Of a DNA stretch of 64,000 nucleotides, positions 10,560 to 22,487 are shown in pieces. The notes beneath the pieces were generated by a model. That model ran no database searches, was not told the DNA's origin, and saw nothing but the letters and a program-made list of their open reading frames with translations. Where the stretch lies: NCBI GenBank assembly GCA_025331445.1, contig JAIWNE010000079.1, forward strand, positions 85,749 through 149,748, read 5' to 3'. Made by a program: the position numbers and the translations under genes. Within the stretch, counting starts at the first letter, position 1. The number at the start of each line of letters is the position of its first letter. Origin of the DNA: Blakeslea trispora (lineage: Eukaryota; Mucoromycota; Mucoromycetes; Mucorales; Choanephoraceae).

Positions 10560-11710
10560 TTTAGAGGTCTTTTCTTTTTATACACGAATAAGAAAGAGAA
10601 AAAAAAAAAGAGAGGGAAAAAAAAAGGAAAGAGAAGAAAAGAGAATGAAGAAAAAAAAAAGGGAAAAACAAAATAAATCTTCAGGAGCAGCAGTCGAATA
10701 TCAATTTCGTAATAATTAGCTTGTGCTACTGTTGGTTTTTCATCTGAGTTTAAACGTCAGCCTGGTATAAATTTAGGCCAAGAGTAGCCGATGTTAAAAA
10801 TAGTTTTACGACTATTTTAATTTTATTTCAGGCAAAACCTACAATAGACCTTTTGTGGCTCTCCAGGTAGATTTCTTCAGAAAAGAAAGAATAGGCTCTG
10901 TAGTTTGTCCATCTGTTTTTTTAAGTGTTGTGAGAATAAAAAGAAATTAATAATATTTACTTTGATCGGTAATTAGCCTTCAACATAAACAATTTGGAGC
11001 AAACTTATTACATTTATAAAATATTATGCTTGACACATTCTCCTGTACATTAAGCGTAGTCCTTTCATGTCTTCTAATCTCAAGAACATTCACCGTAGTT
11101 TTTAGCTTGTGTGAAAGATCATTTTCTGTCAGCTTTTTGTTGCCATGGAAATGAAAATGTAGGAGGCGTATGCATAGTAGTGAGTCCAATTTTCTTGATT
11201 TTTAGTACAATAATCTTTCTTTTTGGGAATAAGTAAATAAAAAAAGAAACTGGTTTATAACATAATTGTAGAGTCCCTACACTTCCTTGATCTGCGAAGA
11301 CAAGCTAGTTACTTGTATGTTTGCTTGTATTTCACCAAGAGTAGTTGAGTTATCAACCGCATATTAAGTGCCAAACAAGAAAAGTCTAAAACAAAGCTGC
11401 ATCTTCAACTGTATGCAAAAAGAAAGCTACCAAGTAGTTCGGCTAAATGTGAAGTGTACTTACTTAATTTAGTGCTAAATCAGATAGGTGCTAAGTATTT
11501 GTATTGAAGAACTTTCTAAACCAACAAATCAAACTTAATAGGCTATATGTGCCTCTTATAAAATGAGTGTACATATACTGACTTTTCTAAACCGATGTTG
11601 TTTATTGCTTTTCTGCTGCTTTTGTTTTTTTTATTGAGCAAAGTCAAATTTGTTTTCGGTAAAAGCATGAATAACAGCTCTTTACTCGATAAGAGGAGCA
11701 TGCTAAAAAA
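10560..11710. other. Intergenic
   Basis: There is no supported gene. A-rich purine tracts sit just upstream of the Hsp70-like start (10590-10675); the rest is AT-rich with chance ORFs only. Confidence 0.45.
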
Positions 11711-12358
11711 CTAATTCACTTTGTTTAGCTGACTCTGAAGCGTATAGATAGTTTTAAAGATTATGAACCAGACAAACACAATAATGCTTGTGAGCACAAT
11801 AAGCGATTGAGGCCATATGAGCAACGCAATGATATACATCAAGCATATTCTTTCAATTGAAGTTGATGCAGCTTCCTTTGATATGTATTCAACAATAACT
11901 TCCCGACTTTTAGAATGCTGTTCTTGCTGTCTTTCCAGCTGATTCACTAGGAGAACTACTAACTTTCTCATTTGATTCTCATTTGCTTCTTCATTGAATG
12001 AACACATTTGTGCTGTTTGATAGTCAAGTTGTGCTTTGAGGTCGTCTTGAATACATCGTAATTTTGTTTCCCAAAAATCCATTTGCTCATATGCTGAGGA
12101 GAAATAAAGACTCCTAAAGCTGCTTTTTTCAGTAGATGTATTGCAGATAGGACATGCTGACTTATTGTTTATCCATTCGTCAATACTGACAAGTTGGCAA
12201 TATTTACAAGTTAATCAGAGTCTGATATAAAAGGAGAAGAGTCAAGAGGCATACCACCATTGATGAAATACATGACCGCATTTCAAGGAAGCAATTTGTG
12301 ATTCTGTCGAAAGCAGATCAACAATACAAATACTGCATATAGGTGGATTACTGGACAT
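11711..12358 (-). CDS. RING-H2 finger protein with C-terminal membrane anchor
   Basis: Two exons: 12358-12255 and 12185-11711 (intron GTATGC...GTCAG), 192 aa. The splice rebuilds a complete RING-H2 domain: CSIC at the N-terminus, CGHVFHQWC across the junction, then IDEW and CPIC. The middle is a Gln/Glu-rich helical, probably coiled-coil segment (about 80-140). The C-terminus has one long or two short hydrophobic segments (IALLIWPQSLIVLTSIIVFVW) followed by a short polar tail. The likely role is a membrane-tethered E3 ubiquitin ligase. Which membrane and which substrates cannot be read from sequence. The exon junction is strongly supported because any other joint breaks the zinc ligands. Confidence 0.85.
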
Positions 12359-12570
12359 GTATTTTTCAGAAACTGAATCTTCTACAAAAAGGAGGAAAAG
12401 AAAAACAACTTGATGAAAAAGTATAACTCTTAAATACTTTTTATTGTGATAAATGAGGACAGATAGGAAAGAGCTATATTGTTGTCAGCCAGAAGCAAAA
12501 AAAAAAAAAAATTCCCACTGGATAGTTAAAAGCAATGACACTGATGTTTTTCTTGACAGAAAATAAGCGG

Positions 12571-13505
12571 TTAATCTGCACGATGTTGAGGACTATCTGA
12601 TCCGGATTTGCTTGTAGAAGAGTCATTTGGGGATTCTAATGCTAACGAAAGAACAAGGTGCTCACTATCTTCAATGTCGAGTGATAATATATCGGGAGCA
12701 CTAGTTGGGGCTGCTGCTGCATTCTCCTCTTCATAAAGCTGCGTTTCTTCCACTGACTCAAGTTGTTGATCTAAAGTATCGTGTATCATTGACAAACTAT
12801 CTTGCCGAAATAATGTCATTTCAAGCTGAAATTCATATCAACAAAACAATGAGCTAAATTACTGATGCACATAACCTGAATGGCTTACTAGATTGTCTGG
12901 ACAGCCATAGATAATTCCAAGTAGAGGAATGAGTCTTGACAATTTTATGTCTGATACAATCAACTTATTCAAATCAAACACTTTTGCTTCTACTTGCTTC
13001 TTAACTTGCTGAATTGTGCTTGACTACAAGAATAGAGTTATTGATGAAGAAGCTTTTGATATAACCGGATTCTACTTGCTTTTATTTCTTGACATAAAAG
13101 TTGAATAAACTTGAGTTCTCTGTACTTGTGAAGTTGATGATGCTCTCCTAGTAGCTGAGAAATTGTTTGAATGGTACGCAGTCTCTCATTTTCTAAGCAA
13201 AGAAGGTAAAGTTTTTCAATGGTTAAAGAAGCAAACGCAGTATCCTCAGCAATTAAGGCAGCATAAGTATTAAGTTCAGCAACTTCATCTTGATTGTCAT
13301 CAGTTTCGACGTTTGAGTCATGACCAGAGAGTATCGTAGCCAGCTTTAGATAGACTTTTGGAGACAAATCTGTCTCAAGACATTGCTGAAAATCAATGTC
13401 GATGCCTTTCTGTTCACAGGTTCGACAGCTCTTAGGTTCAGGAGTAAGAGTTCTAGTCAATTGATATGTTATGAAGGAACTTGTACGATTTAATGAATCC
13501 GCCAT
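12571..13505 (-). CDS. Unrecognised helical protein, three exons
   Basis: Proposed exons are 13505-13066, 13018-12889 and 12825-12571, about 274 aa. Exon 2 to 3 (GTAAGC...TTTCAG) is clear. The exon 1 to 2 joint (GTTATA donor) is the only phase-compatible one I found and is less certain. The N-terminus has a CxxC pair (SCRTCEQKG). The centre is Leu-rich and helical (TIEKLYLLCLENERLRTIQ, QLLGEHHQLHKYRELKFIQL) and suggests coiled-coil assembly. The C-terminus is acidic and Ser-rich. Its start is only 135 bp from the stop of the telobox gene upstream on the same strand. No family was recognised; adaptor or cytoskeletal/kinetochore-type roles are possible but unsupported. Confidence 0.6.
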
Positions 13506-13639
13506 TAGTTTTTCTTTTTGATATTTTTTCTTAGAAAGAAGTAAAAAAAAAAAAAAAGAAAAAAAGAAAGCAATAAAAAAAAAATAGTAGAATCATCTCT
13601 TTCGGTCCTTCAAGTGGGATGTTTTCAATCTGTTTGTCA

Positions 13640-15208
13640 CTATCTTTGAGCATATTTAAAGCCGCCAAGGTCAATTCCCAATCTAGTACGTCTCTTGATC
13701 TCATTGACTGCTTTGTCTTTAAGCGAAGTGTTATCTCTTCCTGAAAGTACATCCCAATACTTTTGCTTGATCATTGTCCAGTTTCTGCCTTTGATTTCGC
13801 TCAGACCTCGCTCCAAGTAATCTGTCTCTGTCTGGGTCCAAGGTACTGCTACTTTTCTAAGTTTAGGGATGCGTCTCAAAGCAGCACCTTCGTGAGGGCG
13901 ATAATGTGTGGGAAAATCTGGATCTACTTCAGACTCTGGACTACGCGAACGACGGCGAGAAGCAGGTGCTGGTGTCTCGACAAGTGTAGGATTTTTGGGT
14001 AGTTGACGACGTGGAGGTACTGCTACAACTTCGGAGGGATCATCAGAATCAGAAACCACTATTGATTCAGGTACATCGTTAGAAACAGAGCTAATCGGAT
14101 CTAAGTCCCGAATAAGGTCTTCATCAACTCCTCCAAACAATTCGTCTGGGTAATAGATATCAAATTCATCCAATAAATCGAAATTTTCCTCGTCTATAGT
14201 TATTCTGGCTTCATCTGTCTGCTCACTTGGTAGTCTATCTGATTGTTCGTCAAGTTGCTCCCTTGGTTGCTCCCTTGGTTGCTCCCTTGGTTGCTCCTCC
14301 AATTGTTCGTCTTCCTGTCTTTCTATTTGTTCTTCAGACTCTTCTTCAATCGCCTTTTCTAGTCTTTTTATTTCTTCCTGATATATTGCAAAAGGTTAAC
14401 ATGATAGATCATATATGGTATACGAGTCAATTCACTTACAAGCCGCAGGGCTGCATATGTATGAAGCTTCTTTATAAGTTTTTCTCGTTGAAGGCTATGT
14501 TTTTTCAGCAGCTCATCCACTGATTGCCTTGTAAGCTAACAATCAGGTTACATGTTATTCACTCTAGCTACTTTTTCCTCTCGCTCTTCAAAAAGAAAGT
14601 TACCTCGTCACGATATGATAAGATATAGTTCTTGGCGTGCTCATAATCAGGATGACTTTGAACAAGACGGAGCTTACTCAGATCTCGTGGAAAGCGGTCG
14701 TTGACTAGCTTTTCAAAATCGATTGTCTTGCCTTCCTGACTCATGAGGTTTGCTGCTTCGACGATTGTTACCAAGAGCAAGCTGCAATATAAATCCAGTG
14801 CTTCTTCTTTATATTTCTTTACAGAAAACTCGATCGATTGAAAGAAGGTTCTGAGACAAGTGGTGACCTCTGTAAACTTGTTTAGCAAATAAACAAACTC
14901 TGCCAAGTTTATCTTATTGAATGCGCATTCGATCTCCAAGCGACTTGAGCGATCATTAGTGCTGATTTCTGTAACGTGGGTGCTTGGATCAATAAACAAG
15001 GTGTGTCCAAACTGAGCTGCTCTCTTTGCTACAAAAAGATATATATTAACATCAAGAGCGAAATAAAGACAAATGCAGAGACACTACCTCGAGATATATG
15101 GTATAAGCTATCTAAAGTTGAGTCATTGGCACCCTCTAGAAAGCGCTCGACTAGCTGTCGGGCAAGAACAGCGCTTTTCTTTAGTTGTACTACGCTCTTG
15201 TTTGTCAT
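13640..15208 (-). CDS. Telobox Myb protein, TRF/Taz1/Tbf1-like telomere factor
   Basis: Four exons: 15208-15088, 15028-14604, 14535-14440, 14377-13640. All junctions are phase-consistent, 459 aa. The C-terminal single Myb domain starts PWTQTETDYLERGLSEIKGR, continues NWTMIKQKYWDVL, and has a third helix RDNTSLKDKAVNEIKRR that resembles the telobox (consensus VDLKDKWRN). The N-terminal 210 residues are all-helical and occupy the place of a TRFH dimerisation domain. A Glu/Gln-rich stretch with three EQPR repeats and an acidic patch follow. SIVVSDSDD (about residue 335) looks like a SUMO-interaction motif. N-terminal helical dimer plus C-terminal telobox Myb is the TRF1/TRF2/Taz1/Tbf1 architecture, so a shelterin-like or TTAGGG-binding role is inferred. 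TRFH identity is not proven by eye. Confidence 0.75.
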
Positions 15209-16275
15209 AAAAGTTATTAAACAACAGAAGAAAGTCAAACAATATGCGTTTTATTCAGAGAAGAGAGAAAAAAATTTTTTTGTCTTGCGAAATAAGCATT
15301 AGAATTTTCTCCCATCAAGCAGCCTTTTTAGGGAATTCTTAAAAATGAGTCTAGTAAATGGTTATTTATCTAGTTTTTTTTTTTTCATTGTTGACCCGAA
15401 GGAGTTTTTCAAGTAGATCTTTTCTGAATATGCTTATAGGGTAAATGATAAATTGAATAAGAAAATTAAGAGTGGTGCGACTGTCATCAGCAATAATCTC
15501 TAGCGCATCATCATCGTATATTGTTAGTCACTCCCCCCAGTATGGTTGGCTATCAGGATGATCTTGTTATCCAAAGCCTTGTTTCAGGCTAATGACAAAT
15601 CAGGGCAATGTTAGCGGACTCATAATTAAAAAAAAGAAAAGACGCTTCAATGATCCTCAACTTTGCAACACTGCAATTGGCCATATTTACCCTCCTTCTT
15701 GTGGACGAAAGGATGGATAGTCAGTACAGAAAGAATAAAGAATAATTTGGGATGAAGCTAAAGGGATATATTTTGTAATCCTAAAGTTGATATACTAGAA
15801 TCAACAGTAAAACCAATCATTGCTGAAAAAAAGTAAAAGAAAAACCGGAAGCATCAAAATCAACTTGGTTGCAAGTCAGACAGGAACAAAGAGCTAGAAA
15901 AAAAAAAGCAGTAGGAATTAAACATAAAAAAAATAGCTTACAAGAAAACAATAGGGGGGAGATTATTGCACAAACTAAATGATACGAATTATCTCAATCA
16001 CTAATAACTACCTTTAACATAACGCAAATATAAGAAATCATAACCCAAGAACAGATAGTAATTGTGGCTTGAGAGTATTGTACTACGCTAGCGGTAGAAC
16101 TATTTATGGGTTTTTTTTTACTAGTGTAAAAACCAAAATTTTTAAATAGATCCCGGTAGCACAAACCTGGGAAGCTCCGTCACTGTTCCCTGAAATATTA
16201 AGATGGTTATAAATCAAATGTAGAATTCTCTTCTTTTCAATACCCAGTTTTTCTTTTCTTTTTTTTTCAATCGCA
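15209..16275. other. Divergent promoter region, telobox gene / glycosyltransferase
   Basis: No supported gene. It contains poly-A and poly-T tracts (15896-15907, 16110-16118, 16254-16268) and is the shared upstream region of two divergent genes. Confidence 0.45.
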
Positions 16276-17751
16276 ATGCCTTTTGAATCATTGCCGAAAT
16301 CATTTAGTCGCGGACTCAAGTTTATCGTGGTGATCTATGTGATCATATCTGCTGTCTACACAGCTATTCAATTCTTTGGTATCACCAATAGCCAATATGC
16401 CCGAGCCAGAAGAAGTTTGATGGATTCTGATCAGGACAGATTGTTTGTTGCACCTTTAAGTCAAGAAAAGTTGGAGGAAGACGAATTGCAAGATGCAAAC
16501 CACATTGTCTATTTCGATCAAGCATATCGTTCCATTAACAACTACGAAGACAATATGCAAGCCGGAAATGATGCCATTGTACAATCCAAGATTTACGCTA
16601 ATTCAATGGGACCTTCCAACATCATGCCTTACTATTTAAGGGCAGATCAAGAATTTGATGAGCAAGATATATCGATTTCTACCATTGTTACTTTGGACCG
16701 ATTTCCCGTACTTAGTCGTCTGGCTTCAAGATATAAAGGTATGAATTTTTACAGAATGACGTGGTAGCACAAAGCAGAAAAAAGAATTTGACGTGGCTAA
16801 AAAAAAAAAAAAACTTTTAGGTCCAATTTCAGCAGCCATTCATATTACAGATGACGAAAACAAAGGGTATATTATTGAGCAACTTCACCAAACCATTCAA
16901 GGCAATCCAGACATGAGACGATTCGTTGATATTCACTTGATTGTAGACAAGTTTGACCGACAATTCAACATGTGGCGAAACACTGCTAGACTCTACGCCC
17001 GTACAGATTACATCATGATGTTAGACATCGATTTCTATCTCTGTACGGACTTTCGAAAGAAGATCCTTGAAAATCCCAGTCTACTACAGATGCTTCAACA
17101 AGGTCGTACAGCACTTGTGGTACCCGCATTTGAATACCTGGATCAATCAGATGGCTTTGATAGTGCACATTTTCCAACTGACAAGGAAGAGTTACTCAAG
17201 GAAGTATTCGATAGCGCGAAATTGGACATGTTCCACAGAGATTGGGAAAGAGGTCACTCCTCCACCAACTATCCTAAATGGTATCTTGCAGACGAACCTT
17301 ATCGAGTCGAGGAATACAACTTTTCTTATGAGCCTTATGTTATCTACAAGCGAACTGATTCTCCCTGGTGTGATGAGCGTTTCATTGGTTATGGCGCAAA
17401 CAAGGCTGCATGCTTATATGAAATTTACTTGTCAGGTATTGACTATTATGTCTTGCCCGATGACTTTATTATTCATCAATCACATGAATATCCAGAAACG
17501 ACACGTAAAAGAGAGGTTGGTTTTCTTATCATAGCCAATGATGTATTTTTTTTCTTTCTTGTCTAAACTTTTTATGATAGCGTCTTTTCAATCGTAAAGT
17601 CTACACACACTTTAGAGAAGAACTTTGCCTTCGTTATGCTCGCCAATTTGTTGCTACAGGAGAATGGAATACACCTGTCTCAAACAACTTGCATACAGAA
17701 TGTCAAAAAGTCCGTGGTTTTGCAAATATGATTGCTACTATCAACCAGTAG
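16276..17751 (+). CDS. LARGE/GT49-like type II membrane glycosyltransferase
   Basis: Three exons: 16276-16738, 16821-17515, 17581-17751, 442 aa. A short cytosolic tail is followed by one membrane segment (residues 14-36, FIVVIYVIISAVYTAIQFF), so it is a type II Golgi/ER protein. The catalytic part contains NMWRNTARLYARTDYIMMLD followed by DFYL, which supplies a DxD (LDID, about residue 223) for metal/nucleotide-sugar binding. The asparagine-Met-Trp-Arg block matches the Glyco_transf_49 family (LARGE, B4GAT1). Late motifs DERFIGYGANKAACLYE and FIIHQSHEYP also fit that family. The fungal acceptor is unknown; a wall or secreted glycan is likely. The intron-1 acceptor follows an A15 run. Confidence 0.87.
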
Positions 17752-18490
17752 AAGACTTTCTTTTTTTTTGTTATATTTTTCTTATTTCATGTTAATATCC
17801 TAATTGTACATTTCTTACTTCTTTCTTTTTTGCATGGATGCATCTCACGCACTATACATAGACATATTTCATATACATTTTATTTATATTTCAATATGTA
17901 TGTGCATAACACACATATAGAAATATCCAATTCTTCTGTCATCATCGTTAGTCGATTACTCATATCAAAATAAAGAAAACAAGAATTTTTTTTATATATA
18001 TTTTATTTATTTAGTAATATTACTGATGCCACCATGTAGTAATAGTTTTACAAGTACCAAAAGAGGTATATGGCACTATTTAGTCAACCAATCTAAAAAT
18101 ATATACATTTTGATTATGATGTATACATTTTTCCAGTCAGATTTCCCTAATTTCCCATATCATTCAATGTGTATATGTGCTTTTGCGAAATTAGCTCAAG
18201 AGAGAGTGTCATCTCAATAAAGCATAGTGTCTGTAGATTTTAAAAGACTTTCTGTTATTTTTCTTTTTTAAAGAAAGTCAATAGAAATAGACTTCAATTG
18301 CCTTGTTACTATATAATAATAAAACAGTAATGTGTTGTGCTAGTTTAGTGCATTTTCTTACTTGAACAAGAGCACTGAATTTCAGGAATATAAGGAATTC
18401 TATTCATGCTGATACCCAAAAAACAAGAGAGAAAGAGCATTTTATTCTCAATTTTTTTTTTGTATTGTTTTTAGTCTTTTTTTTTCAAGG
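17752..18490. other. Convergent 3' region, glycosyltransferase / AP-3 beta
   Basis: AT-rich DNA with AATAAAG and AATAAT signals. It has a 64-codon ORF (18026-18220) with no recognisable features; I regard it as chance. Confidence 0.45.
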
Positions 18491-21428
18491 TTATTTTCGT
18501 ATCGCTGAGGTAGACTCTTCTGAGGATGATAATCCACTTGATTCATCATCATCACTTGTTTCTTCATCTGTTTCTTCTTCTGAATCTTCTTCAGAATTTG
18601 TTTCTTCTTCAGAGGCAGAGGAATCCTCTTCTTCTGTAGATTCATTGTAAAAAGCATCCAGATCATAATCATTGCCCTTCTTTTTATAAGCAGAGGAGGT
18701 ATACATAGAATTCAAGTTGCTACTACCCATGGCTTCAACACCAGATAGAGCAGTGGTACTCTTACGATACTGGTCACTACCAAAGCCAGATTCTATTGTT
18801 ACTGTACGGCTACCACTCCATCCTTCCAATTCCTCAACGTCACGAACACTTGGGTCTGGTTGTTCTTCTGGATAATCAGCCAAGGGTTCATAACCAGGAA
18901 GAGGTTGATGTGCTAAAAGTGAAAGCGACCCGATATTGTAGTCAGACGCATCTAATAAGGAAAAGTAAGCTCTCTCTTCTTTTCATTCTCTCTTAAGTTT
19001 TCTATAGTTACTTTGAATATCTGTCAGTTGAATGACTGGTGGCTGCTTATTGGATAGTAGAATGGATGGTAAATGTTGTTTGATTTGTTGTAATCCTTGC
19101 TTTTCATCTGCACTGTGTATTGTGAGTGCACGCAAGAAACGAGCACGGTCTCTAACATCGTAACTTGTATCATATCGAGCCAAATTAAGCAAATATTGGT
19201 TTAACTGATTCAAAATAGGATGAGTAGGGTTTAAGCACAACAGTTTGGCTGATAATGTGATTGTTTGAAGTTTAGTGGCATTATCCTATCAAAGAAAAAA
19301 AAAAGAGAGAGAAATGTGTTAATAGCTAAAATGAAACCTCTGTACACTCTATATATATACAAATATCACACATTACCTCATGAATAAAGCTCTTGACAGT
19401 TTGGCGTAATACATCAGGGCCAACCTTAGGCAATGTCTCAGCATATTGTCCTACTAACCATAATATATTGGCTCTGGCCATAGGGACCTGGATGGTATCA
19501 AGTAATTTAACAAGCATCATAACAGACTTGGAGCGTTCTTCAGATGGAGCTTGTAACAGTCGTGTTAACACTAACACTGACTCGGCAACGACAAGTTCTA
19601 GAAAAGATGAATAAGTATTGACTTTCTACCTTGTTGCTTTTAAAATAACATCAAAAGCAGTGTATTCCAATTTACCATTTTTACTACGAAGCAATTTCAT
19701 CAAGAGACGTAAGCATTGATCCATGGCAGTAGGTACAGATGTTGCACAACGACCAATGGCTTGAACAGTAGCAGCAACAAAATCTTTGTTAGGGCTCTTG
19801 ACATATTGCTATATAAAAACAAGTGATATTCAATATAAGCACACAATTGCTTTTGTTCTTGATTTTACCTGAAGTTCAGCAAGTAATGTATGGATATTAG
19901 ATGCATTAGCAATCGTAGTTAATATTTCCAATTTGGTATCACGAATAAATACTGGCTCTGAAGATTGAGCATAGAATTGTTGCAATGAAGATTCAAACAA
20001 GTACTAAAAAGAAGAAGATAGTGAGTAAGGAAATCACTTTTACACACCTCTATAAACTTACAGGTCTCTTCATTGCCATAGTAGCAATATTCGATAATAC
20101 TACATAAGACTGCTCTCTATGTGATCTCAAGAGACGCACAAGAGGCTTTGCAATCTTCTCTGCATCTGCCACAGGGGCCAAATAATAATATAACTTGGCT
20201 ACAGCCAGAACAACCCCACTATTACGACTTTGCAAAAGAGGAGCACAACTCTTTAGCAGCAATTCATGATCCACATCCAAATCCACTTCTTCAATCTCCT
20301 TTATATCCCGATCCTCTTCATCCGAAGAATCGCTGGAATAAAAAGACGTATTGTTTCTTCTGCTTGTTTCCGACTTCTTTTTAGGTGCAATACGGCTCTC
20401 ATCTTCACCCTATCATCTCTCTCTCATCAACCTCTGTACTTTCTTTGTTGCCTCTACGACCCAACAACTTACTTTAGGATTAGGATTCAAGAATTGGTTT
20501 CTGCCATAACGTAACAATACACCCAAAATAGACATCTGTCCCCACTCATCACAATCACCCAACATACTACATAGCTTTCGGAAACAAGGGTGGATAAGGT
20601 CAAATCGATTGGGACACACTTCATTAAAGGCCATCAATGCACTGCCAATCACCAAATTGGATCTGTCTTTAAGCAAACTTGCCACAATCTCAACAAGTGC
20701 TTCTTTTTGACTCGAGTCTAGACTATAAGGTCCACGTTAGACGACTTCAATACTAGCCAACGCATATAATGTTATCTAACTTTACCTATAACATTTGGGA
20801 ATAGCATGAGCTGCTGCCTTACGAACATAAGGACTTGGATCTGTAGAACACTTCTTGATACCGAGTAACACAATAGGACTAATGACAGGCACACGGATAC
20901 CACTCATGACACGTAAAGCCATAGCACGAATAATTTGGTTTTTATCGCTCAAGTCTTTTTGAAAAGAGTTGATGGACAACAAGGCTAAATCAGGCTCTTG
21001 CTCAGCATAACGTAACAAGAAGATATAGACCAGCTTTCGGACTTCTATGTTCTGAGAGACCACATTCTTAACAACGTCAGGGAAGAATTCAGACACATCT
21101 CTACCTTTCGATATCATCTTTGAAAGAAAGAAAAAAAAAGGGGGGATCAGCACACTTGACCTCATCTTCAAAGAAAAATAAAAGACCTACTTACAGCAAT
21201 CAGCCTCTTTAACCCATCTAACTTTTCTCTATCGTTTTTCGAGTCAAGTTGACGTTTGATGTTGTGCATCTTTTCTTCAGAAGTATCAAAATACTGAGCA
21301 CCTGATTCAGAGCCAGGGAATCCTAATTCACGCGCGTTGTCAACGAGTCCCTGGGACATCTTTTGAGAGAGTTTGGCAGCTTTCTCTGCAAATGTCTTTG
21401 CTGTATTGATATAGTCTGATACTTCCAT
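18491..21428 (-). CDS. APL6: AP-3 adaptor complex beta subunit
   Basis: Nine exons: 21428-21195, 21117-20786, 20722-20473, 20409-20062, 20003-19869, 19808-19676, 19597-19377, 19285-19012, 18951-18491. All phases close, 795 aa. It is an adaptin HEAT-repeat trunk; typical blocks are [55 protein letters not shown] and [26 protein letters not shown] and [20 protein letters not shown] distinguish beta-3 from beta-1/2. An acidic Ser insertion ([11 protein letters not shown]) follows. The C-terminus ends in a Ser/Glu/Asp hinge, and no appendage (ear) domain is visible. AP-3 carries cargo from Golgi/endosomes directly to the vacuole. Two convincing in-frame ATGs are not in conflict: [13 protein letters not shown] is the conserved start. 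Confidence 0.95.
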
Positions 21429-22487
21429 GCTATCTCTCTCTCTCTCTCTCTCTTTGTGTGTGTGTGTGTACGTGTGTGTGTAAGGCAAGAAAGTGCAAAC
21501 AAGAAAAAAAAAGAGAGAAAAAAAAATAGGCTTCGGGTGATCAATTGAACGTTGCTCCGTTCATTCTCAGTGGGCGGGAGAGAGTAAGGGAAATTTTGCC
21601 CCCCCCCCCCTTGTGTGCTTACTGTGTTTCAAGTTGACTGATACAGGTACAACTGATATTCATAATTATGACATGTTATCCTAAAGAGTTACTCAAAGAA
21701 GTGCATTTGTCAGTTTGATGATAACAAAGAAAGAAGGGCTTACTTGTTTACTGTCACTGGCTTCAATCTCATTGCTCCTTGTTGTTTACAACACATATCT
21801 AAGGTTTTCTGCTTTATGAATTCATTTCTCTTGAGCTGTAACACTCCATATGTTACTGCTATATCGTTTTCAAAGTAATCTTAATATGTCTAGCCCCTCC
21901 TTTAAGGATTTGTAAGCTTAGATACTACAGAAATAATTCTATTTTATTGTTAATTATAAAAGGAGCCATTCAATCAATTGCCTAGAGTGAATGTGGCTAG
22001 GATTTTGGAAATATGGGTGACACTGTTTTTTATTTAATTTTCATGACATAAACATCTTCACTCTTTTTCTCCTTATTACAATAAAACTTTTTCCCTAAAG
22101 AGAAATAAAGGATTGCTATTAGAAGCAAGTGTATCTGCCCTACTAAAAATAAATGGATGATGATTACATAATGGGCCACTGTTGTTTGCCAAACAAATAA
22201 ACACGTACTTTAAAGCCACACATCATTTACAACACAATAGATGGTACTCATATGTAATGAGCAGTATAGAATTAGTTACCCTGTATTCAATAGCATGACG
22301 TTGCATTAGACATATTCTGAATGGCATTAAGCTTTTATTTTATTTTATGCATGCGCCAATATTACCAGCAATTTAGAGGCTGAGATTCAATAGCATTAAA
22401 ATGAACTTGGCAGCAGGCTTATTTTCACTCTCTCTCTCTTTTTTCTTTCTTTTTTTTTTTTTCTTATTAAATGTATGCTTAACCATT
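21429..22487. other. Divergent promoter region, AP-3 beta / sorting nexin
   Basis: Just upstream of the AP-3 start lie a (TC)n run (21432-21453) and a (GT)n run (21455-21480), then a C-run at about 21600-21610. The remainder is AT-rich without supported genes. Confidence 0.5.
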
